From: Lactobacillus johnsonii
GTDB taxonomy: Bacteria > Bacillota > Bacilli > Lactobacillales > Lactobacillaceae
NCBI RefSeq assembly: GCF_013487865.1
Contig: NZ_CP047409.1
Span: 62,001-126,000, forward strand
Direction of reading: 5' to 3'
Length of the DNA: 64,000 bases
Positions 27,363 through 35,973 of this stretch are shown here, in pieces (the first letter of the stretch is position 1; each line of letters begins with the position of its first letter). Position numbers and translations under genes: made by a program. A model generated the notes under the pieces. That model saw nothing but the letters and a program-made list of their open reading frames with translations. It did not search any database and was not told the origin of the DNA.

Positions 27363-28709
27363 CTATTTAGCGTAGAAAAGTTGTTGGCCTTTTAAAACAA
27401 GATGATAGTCACATAGATTTTGAATCTGATCGAGCTGGTGACTAATTACGATTAAGCTATGGTTTTCATCTAAGAAGTAGTTCTTTAGTAAAAAAATGAC
27501 TTCTGAGACGCTTTTTTGATCTAAACCACTAAATGGTTCATCTAGTAATAAAACGTCCGGATAGGCCATTAACATGACGAGAATTTGAAGCTTCCTTTTT
27601 TGACCACCAGAGAGAGAATAAACGACTTGTTCATCCATATTTTCTAAATTAAGTTTAGTTAGGATAGACTGAAGTTTAGACTCATTTAGAGAAGGATTTT
27701 GATTGTATTTTAAGCTAAAATCTAATTCTTCTTTTACCGTAACATTTAAGAATTGATCGTCTGGATTTTGAAAAATTTGTCCTACTTTTGACAAATAAGG
27801 GCGGCGACGCCATTTTTTAACCTCTTTATCTTTAAAGAGTAGTTCTCCCTGATAAGTAATAACCTTGCTTAAGGCCTTAAATAAAGAAGTTTTACCGCTA
27901 CCATTCTCTCCAGTTAAGAGGGTTGCTTTCCCAGAATAGATTTTTAAATTAGTTGAAGAAAGTAACTCTTTTTCTGGAAATGATAGTGAAAAAGAATTAA
28001 AAGAATATACTGATTCTTGCTTTGTATGAGGAAGAGAAAAATTGGTTACTACTTCTTCTTGAGAAGGTAGAGGAGTAGTTTGAATTCTTTGATTTTTGAT
28101 AGCAAAAATTTTGGGATCGATTTTTTCATAATTAGCAAAGTTATGATCACTAATCAAAATCGTTTTACCTTCTTGATGGAGTGAATCTAAGCAGTTAAGC
28201 AGAAAATTTCGATTATGAGAGTCGCAATTAGCAAATGGCTCATCTAATAAGAAGAGGTCACTTTGCATTGCAATTAAGACGGCTAAGGCTACACGCTGCT
28301 TTTCACCGCCTGAGAGATGAAGGAAGGGACGGTCTAACAAATGCGAAATATTCGTTTTATGGCTAACCTCATCGATAATCTTTTGAGCAGTAACTCGATC
28401 AATTAGTTTATTTTCTAAAGCAAAAATTAACTCTTCTCTTGGTGTTGCCATGGTGAATTGACGATTAGGGTCTTGAAAGACCATACCCCAATTAGTAAAT
28501 GGCTGAGTTAAAGAGCCAGTAGTAATTTTGCTGGTAGAAGTAGGCTCAAGGCCAGCAATTAATTTTAAAAGCGTAGATTTTCCGCAACCGCTAGGACCAG
28601 TTAATAGGGCAAAGTCGCCTTGGTTAATAGTAAAATCTAAATTCTTAAAAATTAATTTGTCTTGGTATTGAAAAGAAAGTTGGTTAATTTTGATTTGTTT
28701 GGATGACAT
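27363..28709 (-). CDS. ECF/ABC transporter ATPase with two nucleotide-binding domains
   Basis: 448 residues made of two ATPase domains. The first has Walker A GPSGCGKST (~residue 38), signature LSGGEKQR and Walker B LFLLDEPF. The second has Walker A GENGSGKTS, signature LSGGQKRK and Walker B LLLDEPFSG. This is the YkoD arrangement of thiamine-precursor ECF importers. It overlaps the preceding S-component gene by 26 nt and lies 11 bp before the T-component. Confidence 0.88.
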   Translation of the reverse strand: MSSKQIKINQLSFQYQDKLIFKNLDFTINQGDFALLTGPSGCGKSTLLKLIAGLEPTSTSKITTGSLTQPFTNWGMVFQDPNRQFTMATPREELIFALENKLIDRVTAQKIIDEVSHKTNISHLLDRPFLHLSGGEKQRVALAVLIAMQSDLFLLDEPFANCDSHNRNFLLNCLDSLHQEGKTILISDHNFANYEKIDPKIFAIKNQRIQTTPLPSQEEVVTNFSLPHTKQESVYSFNSFSLSFPEKELLSSTNLKIYSGKATLLTGENGSGKTSLFKALSKVITYQGELLFKDKEVKKWRRRPYLSKVGQIFQNPDDQFLNVTVKEELDFSLKYNQNPSLNESKLQSILTKLNLENMDEQVVYSLSGGQKRKLQILVMLMAYPDVLLLDEPFSGLDQKSVSEVIFLLKNYFLDENHSLIVISHQLDQIQNLCDYHLVLKGQQLFYAK

Positions 28710-29247
28710 GAGCTTTTTCTAAAAGATTTACGATTAATTTTACTAATACACAGGTAAATAAGAGCATGGAGATCCAGCGAACTACAAAGTAGAGAATCAT
28801 ATTAAAGGTTGAAAAATAGCTATAGCCGTTTTTTATGAAATCGTACAAATAAGTGACAATGGTTGTGGTTGTAGCAGATAAGAAAAGCGTAAACCAATCA
28901 TATCGACGGTAGCTAGTAAAGGTAAAACCTAATTCACTACCTAGACCTTGAACGGCACCAGAAATTAAATTAACAGCTCCCCACTGTTCCCCAGCAATCA
29001 ATTCAACGCAGGAGCCTAAGAATTCTCCTAAGAAAGCAGAGCCAGGGATGCGAACAAGAAAGCCTGCTAATGGTCCTGCCATACACCAAATTCCCATCAT
29101 AATGTCATTAGCTAACATCCCATAGCCAATTGGAGTAAGGAGAGCGGTTAGAGCATTATAGAGGCTGTCACTAGCTAAATAAATAAAACCAAAAATAATA
29201 GCAATTAAGGCAATTAAGATGATATCTCTTACATGTAATTTTTTCAT
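28684..29247 (-). CDS. Thiamine/HMP ECF transporter substrate-binding component (YkoE-like)
   Basis: About 187 residues, six hydrophobic segments, with the YkoE-like stretch GIWCMAGPLAGFLVRIPGSAFLGE. ATG 29247 is chosen, preceded by GGAGG, over a TTG four codons earlier. First gene after the TPP riboswitch, so it should bind thiamine or its hydroxymethylpyrimidine precursor and confer specificity on the complex. Confidence 0.82.
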   Translation of the reverse strand: MKKLHVRDIILIALIAIIFGFIYLASDSLYNALTALLTPIGYGMLANDIMMGIWCMAGPLAGFLVRIPGSAFLGEFLGSCVELIAGEQWGAVNLISGAVQGLGSELGFTFTSYRRYDWFTLFLSATTTTIVTYLYDFIKNGYSYFSTFNMILYFVVRWISMLLFTCVLVKLIVNLLEKAHVIQTNQN

Positions 29248-29263
29248 TTTTTCCTCCAAAAAT

Positions 29264-29289
29264 AAAAAGCCACCTCAAAGAGGTGACTT
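29264..29289 (-). terminator. Expression-platform terminator of the TPP riboswitch
   Basis: On the minus strand AGTCACCTC-TTT-GAGGTGGCT is followed by U5, between the aptamer and the ykoE-like start; it would form when TPP is bound. Confidence 0.85.
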
Positions 29290-29312
29290 AAATAAAAGTC
29301 TAAAAATAGTCA

Positions 29313-29384
29313 TTTTCCCTACGCTGATATTAATCAAACAGGTTCAATGGGTATATTCTCAGCCCGATAGGCACCCCAGATGTA
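29313..29384 (-). promoter_or_regulatory. TPP (thi-box) riboswitch
   Basis: The minus strand reads GGGGTGCC, GGGCTGAGA, ACCC, TTGAACCTG and later ATCAGCGTAGGGAA, the conserved core of the THI element in the correct order and spacing. With the terminator after it, high TPP should switch off the ECF operon. Confidence 0.95.
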
Positions 29385-29483
29385 TTTACAGTTTAAGCTT
29401 ACGCTTAATAAGACTAAAAGACAATTAAAAATAATAAAAAGGTTATAATTAAAACAGAATAGAATCAAAGGGGACTGATTGAG

Positions 29484-30410
29484 ATGGCAACAGCGACATT
29501 AAAAAATTATTTATTAAGTTTAATGCAAAATAATCAAGCTAGTGAAGTAGAGCTTCGAACCCAGAATTTTTTGTCCTACCATCTTTATTTAGAAGGGATG
29601 CATTATGACTTTATTGAATATCAGTCCGGAAGTAGTCAATTAATATATTGCCTTGCAGGTAAATGTGAAGTACAGGTAGGGAAGCAAAGCTTTTCTTTAA
29701 CGAGTGGAAACATCTTATTAATTGAAAAAGATAGCGCGTATGCAATCAAGCTTAGTGACAAGAATACAGTAATTATAAAATTTAAGCTAACTAGCGATTT
29801 TTCATGGGATGAGCAAATAGAAAACGTAACAATTGATACTCCCACTGAAGAGAAACTAAGTACCCTATTTTTAAAGAATTTATCTCAGGATAAAGCCTTT
29901 TTATTTACAACGACGTCAGTAATGTGGAGTAGCCAAAGTATCAGAGAGATAGTGCAAGATGATCTTAATCATGCGGCATTTAATAGTACAATTGGATTAG
30001 AGTTACTTAAAGTAATGATTTTGCGCAATTTACGTGAGCAGAACTTTAAATTGAGTGAAAAAAGAGAAAATAAGTTTAAGGATGAGACCTTAGATCAGTA
30101 CATTGACCAGCACTATAATGACATTACGCTAGCAGAAGCGGCTGAATATTTTGGTTTTAATCGAAATTACTTCTCTACAATGGTAAAAGAAAAAACTGGT
30201 AAGAGTTTTGTGGAACATGTTGACGATCGGCGTATGAGAGAGGCTAGAAGACTGCTCGCTAAGCCAAATGTATCGTTAAAAGAAATAATTGAAACTATTG
30301 GTTATTCAAGTAAGTCATTTTTCTATAAAAAATTTAAGCATTATTATGGAATGACACCAGCAGAAATGAGAAAGAGATTATTTAGAGAAGCTCATATTAA
30401 TTTGAAATAG
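29484..30410 (+). CDS. AraC-family transcriptional regulator
   Basis: 308 residues. The N-terminal half is cupin-like (YCLAGKCEVQVGKQSFSLTSGNILLIEK), and the C-terminal ~100 residues hold two helix-turn-helix units (ITLAEAAEYFGFNRNYFSTMVKEKTG and VSLKEIIETIGYSSKSFFYKKFKHYYGMTPAEMRKR). GGGG at about 29470 serves the ATG. It stands alone, divergent from the ECF operon and ahead of the peptide gene. Possible targets are either neighbour; a sugar or peptide effector is typical for the family. Confidence 0.88.
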   Translation: MATATLKNYLLSLMQNNQASEVELRTQNFLSYHLYLEGMHYDFIEYQSGSSQLIYCLAGKCEVQVGKQSFSLTSGNILLIEKDSAYAIKLSDKNTVIIKFKLTSDFSWDEQIENVTIDTPTEEKLSTLFLKNLSQDKAFLFTTTSVMWSSQSIREIVQDDLNHAAFNSTIGLELLKVMILRNLREQNFKLSEKRENKFKDETLDQYIDQHYNDITLAEAAEYFGFNRNYFSTMVKEKTGKSFVEHVDDRRMREARRLLAKPNVSLKEIIETIGYSSKSFFYKKFKHYYGMTPAEMRKRLFREAHINLK

Positions 30411-30507
30411 GTATGTAAAAAGGGATGCTTTTAGAATAATTATATAGATGAAGAATAATACGACCAGAATAAAGTACAGCGCCTATTTGAAGAAAAGATA
30501 ACTATTT

Positions 30508-30530
30508 ACTCTGCTTTTGGCAGAGTTTTT
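30508..30530 (+). terminator. Terminator after the AraC gene
   Basis: ACTCTGC-TTTTG-GCAGAGT followed by T5. Confidence 0.8.
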
Positions 30531-30566
30531 TATTATACTAGCAATATAATTAATAAAAAAATAATA

Positions 30567-30595
30567 TTGAAAAATTCATTAAATATAAATATAAT
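30567..30595 (+). promoter_or_regulatory. Promoter of the secreted peptide gene
   Basis: TTGAAA, a 17-bp AT-only-rich spacer and TATAAT; start of transcription about 25 bp before the ribosome site. Confidence 0.7.
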
Positions 30596-30626
30596 ACTAA
30601 TTAATAAATGAGAAAGGACAATTAAT

Positions 30627-30917
30627 ATGAAAGTAAGAAAAAGTCTATTAACTCTTGGTACTGTAGTCGTATTGGGATTAAGTGCCTCTATCGTTTCTTC
30701 TAATAAAGTTTCAGCAGCTGAAGTAGGAAAGAATGAAACTGTTGCCTTTAATGTTAAAGAAAATGTATTAAGTTTTAATCAAAAACAGCTTTTCTTAGAA
30801 AGTAAAGCCGGTGGATGGCTTAATCATACTGCTCATACTGGTTACTGGGGTGGAGGTCCTTTGGGTGGTGGAGAAAGTCCAACCAATCCAATAAGAGACT
30901 ATTATCCTTGGAGATAA
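30627..30917 (+). CDS. Small secreted peptide precursor, bacteriocin- or signal-like, unrecognised
   Basis: 96 residues. A classic Sec signal peptide (KVRKSLLTLGTVVVLGLSASIV) ends at KVSA-AE near residue 31, leaving about 66 residues. The mature C-terminus is rich in Gly, Trp, His and Tyr (AGGWLNHTAHTGYWGGGPLG, ending IRDYYPWR) and has no Cys. AGAAAGGA precedes the ATG. It has its own strong promoter and terminator and is followed by split CPBP membrane-protease genes, which often serve as immunity or processing factors in peptide loci. Size and Sec export resemble lactococcin-972-type bacteriocins, but I see no clear family match. Function inferred only. Confidence 0.65.
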   Translation: MKVRKSLLTLGTVVVLGLSASIVSSNKVSAAEVGKNETVAFNVKENVLSFNQKQLFLESKAGGWLNHTAHTGYWGGGPLGGGESPTNPIRDYYPWR

Positions 30918-30967
30918 GGAAAAATCAGTTTAGTTAGTTTACTTATAAAAACTTCAAATATTACTTC

Positions 30968-31002
30968 AAAGGAGAACCTTGATTTACAGGGTACTCCTTT
31001 TT
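30968..31002 (+). terminator. Terminator after the peptide gene
   Basis: AAAGGAG...CC / GG...CTCCTTT stem with a T5 tail; it separates the peptide gene from the membrane genes. Confidence 0.7.
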
Positions 31003-31041
31003 ATATATTTGTATAAAAAGCTCGAATAGAAAAGGAACTAC

Positions 31042-31539
31042 ATGTTAATGAAACAAAGTATATATTCTAAAGTTTTAACAACACAGGTAGCACTAAATAT
31101 AGTACTAATGCTATTTATATTTAACCAAATGAATATCTTCTTCTTTGTTTTTCAAGAGATTCTTTTGATATTAAGCCTACTACTGAAAAAGAAAAATATT
31201 TTTTTAAGTATAGTATTCTTACCTTTTATTTTTATGTATAGTTATGGTCTGGCACTTTATACAGTAGTTCAAAAGAATTCAAGGCTAGCTGTACCCATAT
31301 ATATAGTTTATTTTATTGGGATGCTTTTAATTTTGATACCTATTGTTAAAGAAAAATTTGGAAAAATAAAACAAGAGTTATTGAGGCTAATAGCTCTAAT
31401 TTGGCTTGTTGTGGTAACTTTACATACAGTCGGAATCTTTCGAATAGTTACTAAAAAAGAAAATGAATTATTGTATGCAATAAATGCAAGTGGCATTGTG
31501 TATTCATTTGTGACATTTATTTGTGTATATACTGTTTAA
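31042..31539 (+). CDS. Membrane protein, probable N-terminal half of a split CPBP protein
   Basis: 165 residues, about five hydrophobic segments and almost no soluble part. It ends FICVYTV just where the next frame begins; the next reading frame overlaps by 17 nt and continues with LFKIWGYNFYFNLH, as expected if one base were inserted around GTTTAAAATA (about 31534). AAAGGA lies before the ATG. Rich in ATA codons and unusually AT-rich, which suggests acquired DNA. Alone it has no recognisable motif. Confidence 0.55.
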   Translation: MLMKQSIYSKVLTTQVALNIVLMLFIFNQMNIFFFVFQEILLILSLLLKKKNIFLSIVFLPFIFMYSYGLALYTVVQKNSRLAVPIYIVYFIGMLLILIPIVKEKFGKIKQELLRLIALIWLVVVTLHTVGIFRIVTKKENELLYAINASGIVYSFVTFICVYTV

Positions 31540-32224
31540 AATATGGGGATATAATTTTTACTTTAATCTTCACGTAAAAAATATGGGTATAAGATACTAT
31601 AGTATATTTATATTGGCACTTTTATTTGTCATTTGGTATTCGTTCTTCTCTGTATTTTTGGGTTTAGCTCAATCAAGTGATGAAATTTTTAATAATTGGA
31701 ATTTTTCTCTGATAAATCCAAGATATTCTGCGACATATCAAAGTAGTATAGAAGTTATATTGAATGCTTTGGAGCCTGCTATTTCCGAAGAAATAGTAAG
31801 ATATGGATATATTATAATTTTATTAACTATTTTGAAAAATAGAAAATATCAATTGCAATGGTCAATATTTATAAGTGCTGTATTCTTTGCTTTAAGTCAC
31901 ATTAGCAATTTTTTTAATACAGATCAAGCATTTGATAACGTTATTTCTCAAATTATAGTAGCACTTGGATTAGGTTGTTTTTTAGGTGTCTTGCTATTAT
32001 ATACAGGTAAAATATGGATAAATATTTTAATTCATTTTTGCTTTGACTTTTTAGTTTTTTCGATAACCGATATAGGATATTTGACGGTAAGTGTATTTAG
32101 ACAAAATAATGGCTGGATATTAAAATCGGGGATACAATTATGCATTTTACTAGTTGTGTCTTATCTATTAATGTCTTTGAATAAAAATATATTAAAAAAT
32201 AATATTGAAAAATTAGTTGGGTAG
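31523..32224 (+). CDS. CPBP-family intramembrane protease domain, possibly split by a frameshift
   Basis: Up to 233 residues with the CPBP (CAAX protease/Abi) motifs in order: EEIVRYGYI, FALSHISNF and HFCFDF, which supply the catalytic Glu, Arg and His residues. About six membrane segments. The nominal GTG at 31523 has no ribosome site and lies inside the upstream gene. It is therefore either coupled, produced by frameshifting, or the C-terminal half of a broken gene of about 390 residues. CPBP proteins near small peptide genes often provide self-immunity or peptide processing. Confidence 0.7.
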   Translation: MYILFKIWGYNFYFNLHVKNMGIRYYSIFILALLFVIWYSFFSVFLGLAQSSDEIFNNWNFSLINPRYSATYQSSIEVILNALEPAISEEIVRYGYIIILLTILKNRKYQLQWSIFISAVFFALSHISNFFNTDQAFDNVISQIIVALGLGCFLGVLLLYTGKIWINILIHFCFDFLVFSITDIGYLTVSVFRQNNGWILKSGIQLCILLVVSYLLMSLNKNILKNNIEKLVG

Positions 32225-32233
32225 CATGAAAAA

Positions 32234-32278
32234 AGCGAGCAATACATTCTTTACAATATAGAGAACGTATTGTTCGCT
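32234..32278. terminator. Bidirectional terminator between CPBP and htpX
   Basis: AGCGAGCAATACATTCT pairs with AGAACGTATTGTTCGCT; A-tract on one side and CTTCTTTG on the other. Serves convergent genes. Confidence 0.7.
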
Positions 32279-32313
32279 TCTTTGTTTGGAGAGATAATTT
32301 TTCCAGACACTTA

Positions 32314-33204
32314 TTACATATTTTTTAATCTCTTAATTCGATCCGCAGTAGGCGGGTGAGTATCAAAGAGTGAGCTTAACCCACGATTATGAAGTGGAGT
32401 TTCAATGTAGAGCCCAGCACTTGATGGATCTGGATCTTTCATTGGCTCACTGTTAGAAATCTTCTCTAAAGCTGAAATTAGGCCTTGTGGATTCCTAGTA
32501 AGTTCTACTGAGCCCGCATCAGCCAGATATTCTCGATTACGAGACAGAGCCATTTGGGCAAGTCCTGCAGCAAGTGGTCCTAAAATTAGGGTAAAAACAA
32601 TTGCTACTACCTTAAAAATTGCTTCTAAAGGACTTGAGTCTCGGTCATCGCGGTCTGAATTGCCGCCCCACCACCAAATGCGAGAGGCGAAGTTAGAAAT
32701 AAAAGAAATTACTGCTACTAGTGCAACTCCAATAGTTGAAACTAAGATATCATAATTTCTAATATGAGAAATTTCATGACCTAAAACGCCCTCTAACTCA
32801 CTTCTATTTAATCGTTCTCGTAAGCCAGTTGTAACGGCAACATAACTATGCTTAGGATCTCGTCCAGTCGTAAAAGCATTCGGGCTTGGATCATTGATAA
32901 TAAAAACTCTTGGCATCGGAACTTGTCCAGACAGAGCCATATCTTCAACAATGTGCCAAAGTTCTGGATCGTCTTCTTCATGAATCTCTCGGCCGTGATT
33001 CATGCTCATCACTAGGTTTCCAGGATTTTGAAGAACAATAAAAAGATAAATTAAACTACCAATAAGAGCAATGGCGATTCCGGAAAAAGGTTCGCCATTA
33101 ATTAAGTATCCTAACCCACCACCAACAAGAGCTAGAATAATAACGAATATAACAAGCAAAAATGCTGTTTTACGCTTATTGCGTGCTATTTGTTGATAGA
33201 GCAT
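32314..33204 (-). CDS. htpX: Zinc metalloprotease HtpX
   Basis: 296 residues, family M48. Two N-terminal membrane segments, zinc motif HEISH in LEGVLGHEISHIRNYD (~residue 143), further hydrophobic segments, and the downstream glutamate in NREYLADAGS. Membrane protease that removes damaged membrane proteins. It follows lemA by 8 bp, a frequent pairing in lactic acid bacteria and streptococci. Confidence 0.93.
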   Translation of the reverse strand: MLYQQIARNKRKTAFLLVIFVIILALVGGGLGYLINGEPFSGIAIALIGSLIYLFIVLQNPGNLVMSMNHGREIHEEDDPELWHIVEDMALSGQVPMPRVFIINDPSPNAFTTGRDPKHSYVAVTTGLRERLNRSELEGVLGHEISHIRNYDILVSTIGVALVAVISFISNFASRIWWWGGNSDRDDRDSSPLEAIFKVVAIVFTLILGPLAAGLAQMALSRNREYLADAGSVELTRNPQGLISALEKISNSEPMKDPDPSSAGLYIETPLHNRGLSSLFDTHPPTADRIKRLKNM

Positions 33205-33212
33205 TAATTAAC

Positions 33213-33770
33213 CTAAAATTTGACTTGAGGAACGGCCTTTTCTTCAGTTGGTGTTTGAAGATAGTCCATTTTCTTAAAGCCATGCATCTTAGCTACTAAG
33301 TTAGATGGGAAAGTTAGTAACTTCTCATTAAACATAGCAACTGTTGAGTTATAAAGTTGACGTGAGTAGGCAATCTTATTTTCAGTATTAGTAAGTTCTT
33401 CTTGAAGTGCTAAGAAGTTTTGGTTTGCTTTTAAGTCAGGATAATTTTCAGCTAAAGCAAAAATACTCTTCAACGAATCAGTAATTTGATTAGAAAGTTT
33501 ATTAGCTTCTTCGTGATCAGAAGATGGAAGATTTACTAATTGGTTTCTTAATGAAACTACTTTTTCTAAAGTGCCGCTTTCGTGCTTAGCATAACCCTTA
33601 ACTGTTTCAACTAAGTTAGGGATTAAGTCATTACGACGCTTTAATTGAACATCAATTTGGCTCCAAGCTTCATCGGCATGCACCTTAGCTTTTTGTAAGC
33701 CGTTATAGATGCCAATATAAATAGCTACCAATAAAATTAAAATAATGATAATAATCCAGGTTAAACTCAT
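33213..33770 (-). CDS. lemA: LemA family protein
   Basis: 185 residues: an N-terminal membrane helix (LTWIIIIILILLVAIYIGIYNGL) and a helical LemA domain with VQLKRRNDLIPNLVETVKGYAKHE, the family's hallmark. Cell-envelope protein of unclear molecular role, co-transcribed with htpX. Confidence 0.93.
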   Translation of the reverse strand: MSLTWIIIIILILLVAIYIGIYNGLQKAKVHADEAWSQIDVQLKRRNDLIPNLVETVKGYAKHESGTLEKVVSLRNQLVNLPSSDHEEANKLSNQITDSLKSIFALAENYPDLKANQNFLALQEELTNTENKIAYSRQLYNSTVAMFNEKLLTFPSNLVAKMHGFKKMDYLQTPTEEKAVPQVKF

Positions 33771-33852
33771 AAACTGAATCCTTTCTCTATATCATAAATA
33801 TTAAGCTAAAATGTTAGGAATATTGTACCAAATAACAGAAAATTAGAACATA

Positions 33853-33878
33853 AAAAAAGCACAGTTTTGTGCTTTTTT
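33853..33878. terminator. Terminator between the anion permease and lemA
   Basis: AAAAAAGCACA-GTTT-TGTGCTTTTTT, a perfect 11-bp stem that works on both strands; placed to end the minus-strand permease gene. Confidence 0.88.
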
Positions 33879-33885
33879 ACGATAT

Positions 33886-34992
33886 CTAAATAACAAAGTC
33901 TAAGACGATCCATCCAAGGATTGTCAAAATAATCAAACCAGCAAATTCGAGAACTGAAAATACCCAGAAGAATTTGCGCTTTGATACTGTTCCGTTTTCA
34001 ACGAAACTTTTGAAAACAAGCATGTTAGCCATTGATCCAACAAGTGAACCAAATCCTCCAATATTTGAACCTAAGAATAAGGCTTCAGCATAATTAGTAA
34101 ATTTACCAATTAGGATGGTTGAAGGAACATTAGAAATAAATTGACTTGAAATGATTGAAGTCAAGAAGACAGAATGTTCAGAGAACATGGTCTTTGAAAT
34201 AAGTGTAACGATAAATGGTATTTGCTGGATATCACTAATAAAAATAAAAAAGCATGTAAAAGTTAAGAGTAAAGCATAATCCACATGTAACATAATTGAA
34301 GGATTAATAATAAGAGCCAAAATTACGGCAACAATTGCTGGCACATATGCTGGAACAATATTGAAAACACCAAAGAAGAAGAAAATTGAAACAGCAATGG
34401 TCAAAATCATGGGTCTGACACTAATCCTAATATCTTCTAAAGGTACTGTAGGAATAGGTTTATCTTTAACAAAAAAGATGAACAATAGAACGGTAATTAA
34501 ACTGATCAGCAATAATGGAAGTGACCAACTAAAAAACTTAAGTGGCGAAACGTTATAGCGATTAACTACAAAAATATTGTGAGGATTACCCCATGGAGTA
34601 AAAGCAGCCCCAATATTTGCTCCCATTCCGATTAAAGTGACAGGTAGTATTTCAGGTAAACCGTGTCGTTTAGCAATTGTCAAATACAATGGTATAAGAG
34701 TTAAAACGGTTATATCATTAGTTAAGAACATTGCAGATACAATTGATAAGATTGTAAAAATCGCAGTTAATCTTCTTGTACTTCTAGCACTAGCTGTAAG
34801 CTTATAAGCTAATACATCCAAAACGTGTAAGTAAGAAAAAATTTGGATGATAGTCAGCATCGCTAAAATTGAGTATAGTGTGTGGAAGTTAATATCTTCA
34901 ATCCGTGGTCGGGCGAAGAATAAGCTTATGATCGTTATGACAACCGTAATTTGTAAAATACGGTCTTTAGCAATATTTTTGATGACGGTCAT
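33886..34992 (-). CDS. Anion permease (ArsB/NhaD, ion-transporter superfamily)
   Basis: 368 residues, about 10 membrane segments, with family-like TNDITVLTLIPL and GANIGAAFTPWGNPHNI in the first half and SNVPSTILIGKFT plus GSNIGGFGSLVGSMANML in the second; these repeated Asn/Gly-rich motifs form the ion-binding hairpins. Could be a Na+/H+ antiporter, citrate/dicarboxylate carrier or arsenite pump; no ars genes are nearby. Shorter than typical ArsB (about 430). Confidence 0.75.
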   Translation of the reverse strand: MTVIKNIAKDRILQITVVITIISLFFARPRIEDINFHTLYSILAMLTIIQIFSYLHVLDVLAYKLTASARSTRRLTAIFTILSIVSAMFLTNDITVLTLIPLYLTIAKRHGLPEILPVTLIGMGANIGAAFTPWGNPHNIFVVNRYNVSPLKFFSWSLPLLLISLITVLLFIFFVKDKPIPTVPLEDIRISVRPMILTIAVSIFFFFGVFNIVPAYVPAIVAVILALIINPSIMLHVDYALLLTFTCFFIFISDIQQIPFIVTLISKTMFSEHSVFLTSIISSQFISNVPSTILIGKFTNYAEALFLGSNIGGFGSLVGSMANMLVFKSFVENGTVSKRKFFWVFSVLEFAGLIILTILGWIVLDFVI

Positions 34993-35167
34993 TAATGTCC
35001 CCTCTTAAAATTAAATCAACACTACTATTTTGAACTCTTTAGCGTAAGTTCGCAACGCTTTTTTCGGATTAAACTTTCCTATTAATATTATTTTGAGCAT
35101 TTTATTAGGGGAAGAAGAAAGAAAACTGCTATATTTAAGTTAGTAAATAACATAGGAGGAATAGACT

Positions 35168-35578
35168 ATGCTTGATGCAAAAAATATTGAACTAAAAATA
35201 AAAGATGATGCTAAAGAGGCTTTAGAAAAGAAGATTAAACCGGGACAAGTTGTTTTACTAGCCTTAAATGATGGCTCAAATGGTTATTCTAAATTAGGTG
35301 GGACTTGTACAATCGGTGCTAATTTTCAGCTTGTTTTATTAGATCATAAGGATCCGGATTTTTCTATTAAAATTAAAAATAATATGGACTTAGACATGTA
35401 TACATCTGATAAAGAATTAGCATTTTTAGAGGATGGATTAGTCCTTAACGCTCGTGATGCTGCTCTATCTTTATCTTCAAATGAGGGGATTATTGATGGC
35501 GGAGTTACCATTTCCGAATTTAAAGGTGAAAAATTATCTGCAGATGAGATGAAAAAATTAGGTGGAAAGATCTGCTAG
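35168..35578 (+). CDS. HesB/IscA-like iron-sulfur biosynthesis family protein
   Basis: 136 residues, single domain resembling the short FeS-biogenesis proteins of lactobacilli: GQVVLLALNDGSNGYSKLGGTCTIG in the middle. Of IscA's three conserved cysteines only one central Cys (GGTC) and a C-terminal Cys (GGKIC) remain, so metal binding may differ from canonical A-type carriers. ATAGGAGGAAT precedes the ATG. Single gene. Confidence 0.7.
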   Translation: MLDAKNIELKIKDDAKEALEKKIKPGQVVLLALNDGSNGYSKLGGTCTIGANFQLVLLDHKDPDFSIKIKNNMDLDMYTSDKELAFLEDGLVLNARDAALSLSSNEGIIDGGVTISEFKGEKLSADEMKKLGGKIC

Positions 35579-35656
35579 GTATTGAAGTGACGTGCTTCTT
35601 CGTGGTATGATAATAAAAGATTTTCGAAAATTTTATTTGAGAGGAAGTATAGATCT

Positions 35657-35797
35657 ATGCGTAAAGGTGAAAACTACAACACAGGTGTTACACCAAACTT
35701 AAGACCTAAGAACAAGAAGAATTCTAAAGCTCGTGTTAAGAGAGCTGCTGAAGTAGTTGCTTTCTTAAACAAAGCTGCTAAAGACGAAAACAAGTAA
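35657..35797 (+). CDS. Small basic hypothetical protein, 46 residues
   Basis: MRKGENYNTGVTPNLRPK, then a Lys/Arg-rich segment (NKKNSKARVKRAAEVV) and end AAKDENK. GAGAGGAAG lies 8-10 nt before the ATG. Codons are those of highly expressed lactobacillus genes, with strong ribosome site and terminator. No membrane segment; the C-terminal half is predicted helical. Possibly RNA- or ribosome-associated. Family and function not recognised. Confidence 0.72.
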   Translation: MRKGENYNTGVTPNLRPKNKKNSKARVKRAAEVVAFLNKAAKDENK

Positions 35798-35815
35798 TTA
35801 AATTTACTGTTCAAT

Positions 35816-35852
35816 AAAGGGAGAGACGCTGTTTAGCGTCTCTCCTTTTTTT
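35816..35852 (+). terminator. Terminator after the small basic protein gene
   Basis: AAAGGGAGAGACGCT-GTTT-AGCGTCTCTCCTTT with T-rich tail; a very stable GC-rich stem for this genome. Confidence 0.92.
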
Positions 35853-35973
35853 GTATCAAAAGTTATATAAATCTAAATTAATATAATAACATTTTGTTGT
35901 GTTTGAAATTATATTACTATATAAATTGTCTTATAGAGGACAAAGTAATAAAGCATAGGATATAAATTTTAAA

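Noticed and set aside
29219-29428. Plus-strand 69-codon frame over the TPP riboswitch
   Set aside because: It lies entirely over the riboswitch and its terminator and shows no protein features.
30627-30917. Assigning the peptide to the lactococcin 972 family
   Set aside because: Size and Sec signal agree, but the characteristic residues are not clearly present, so it is kept unassigned.
35035-35066. AGCGT...ACGCTTTTTT as a terminator
   Set aside because: Only a 5-bp stem with a long loop and no plus-strand gene upstream; too weak to list.
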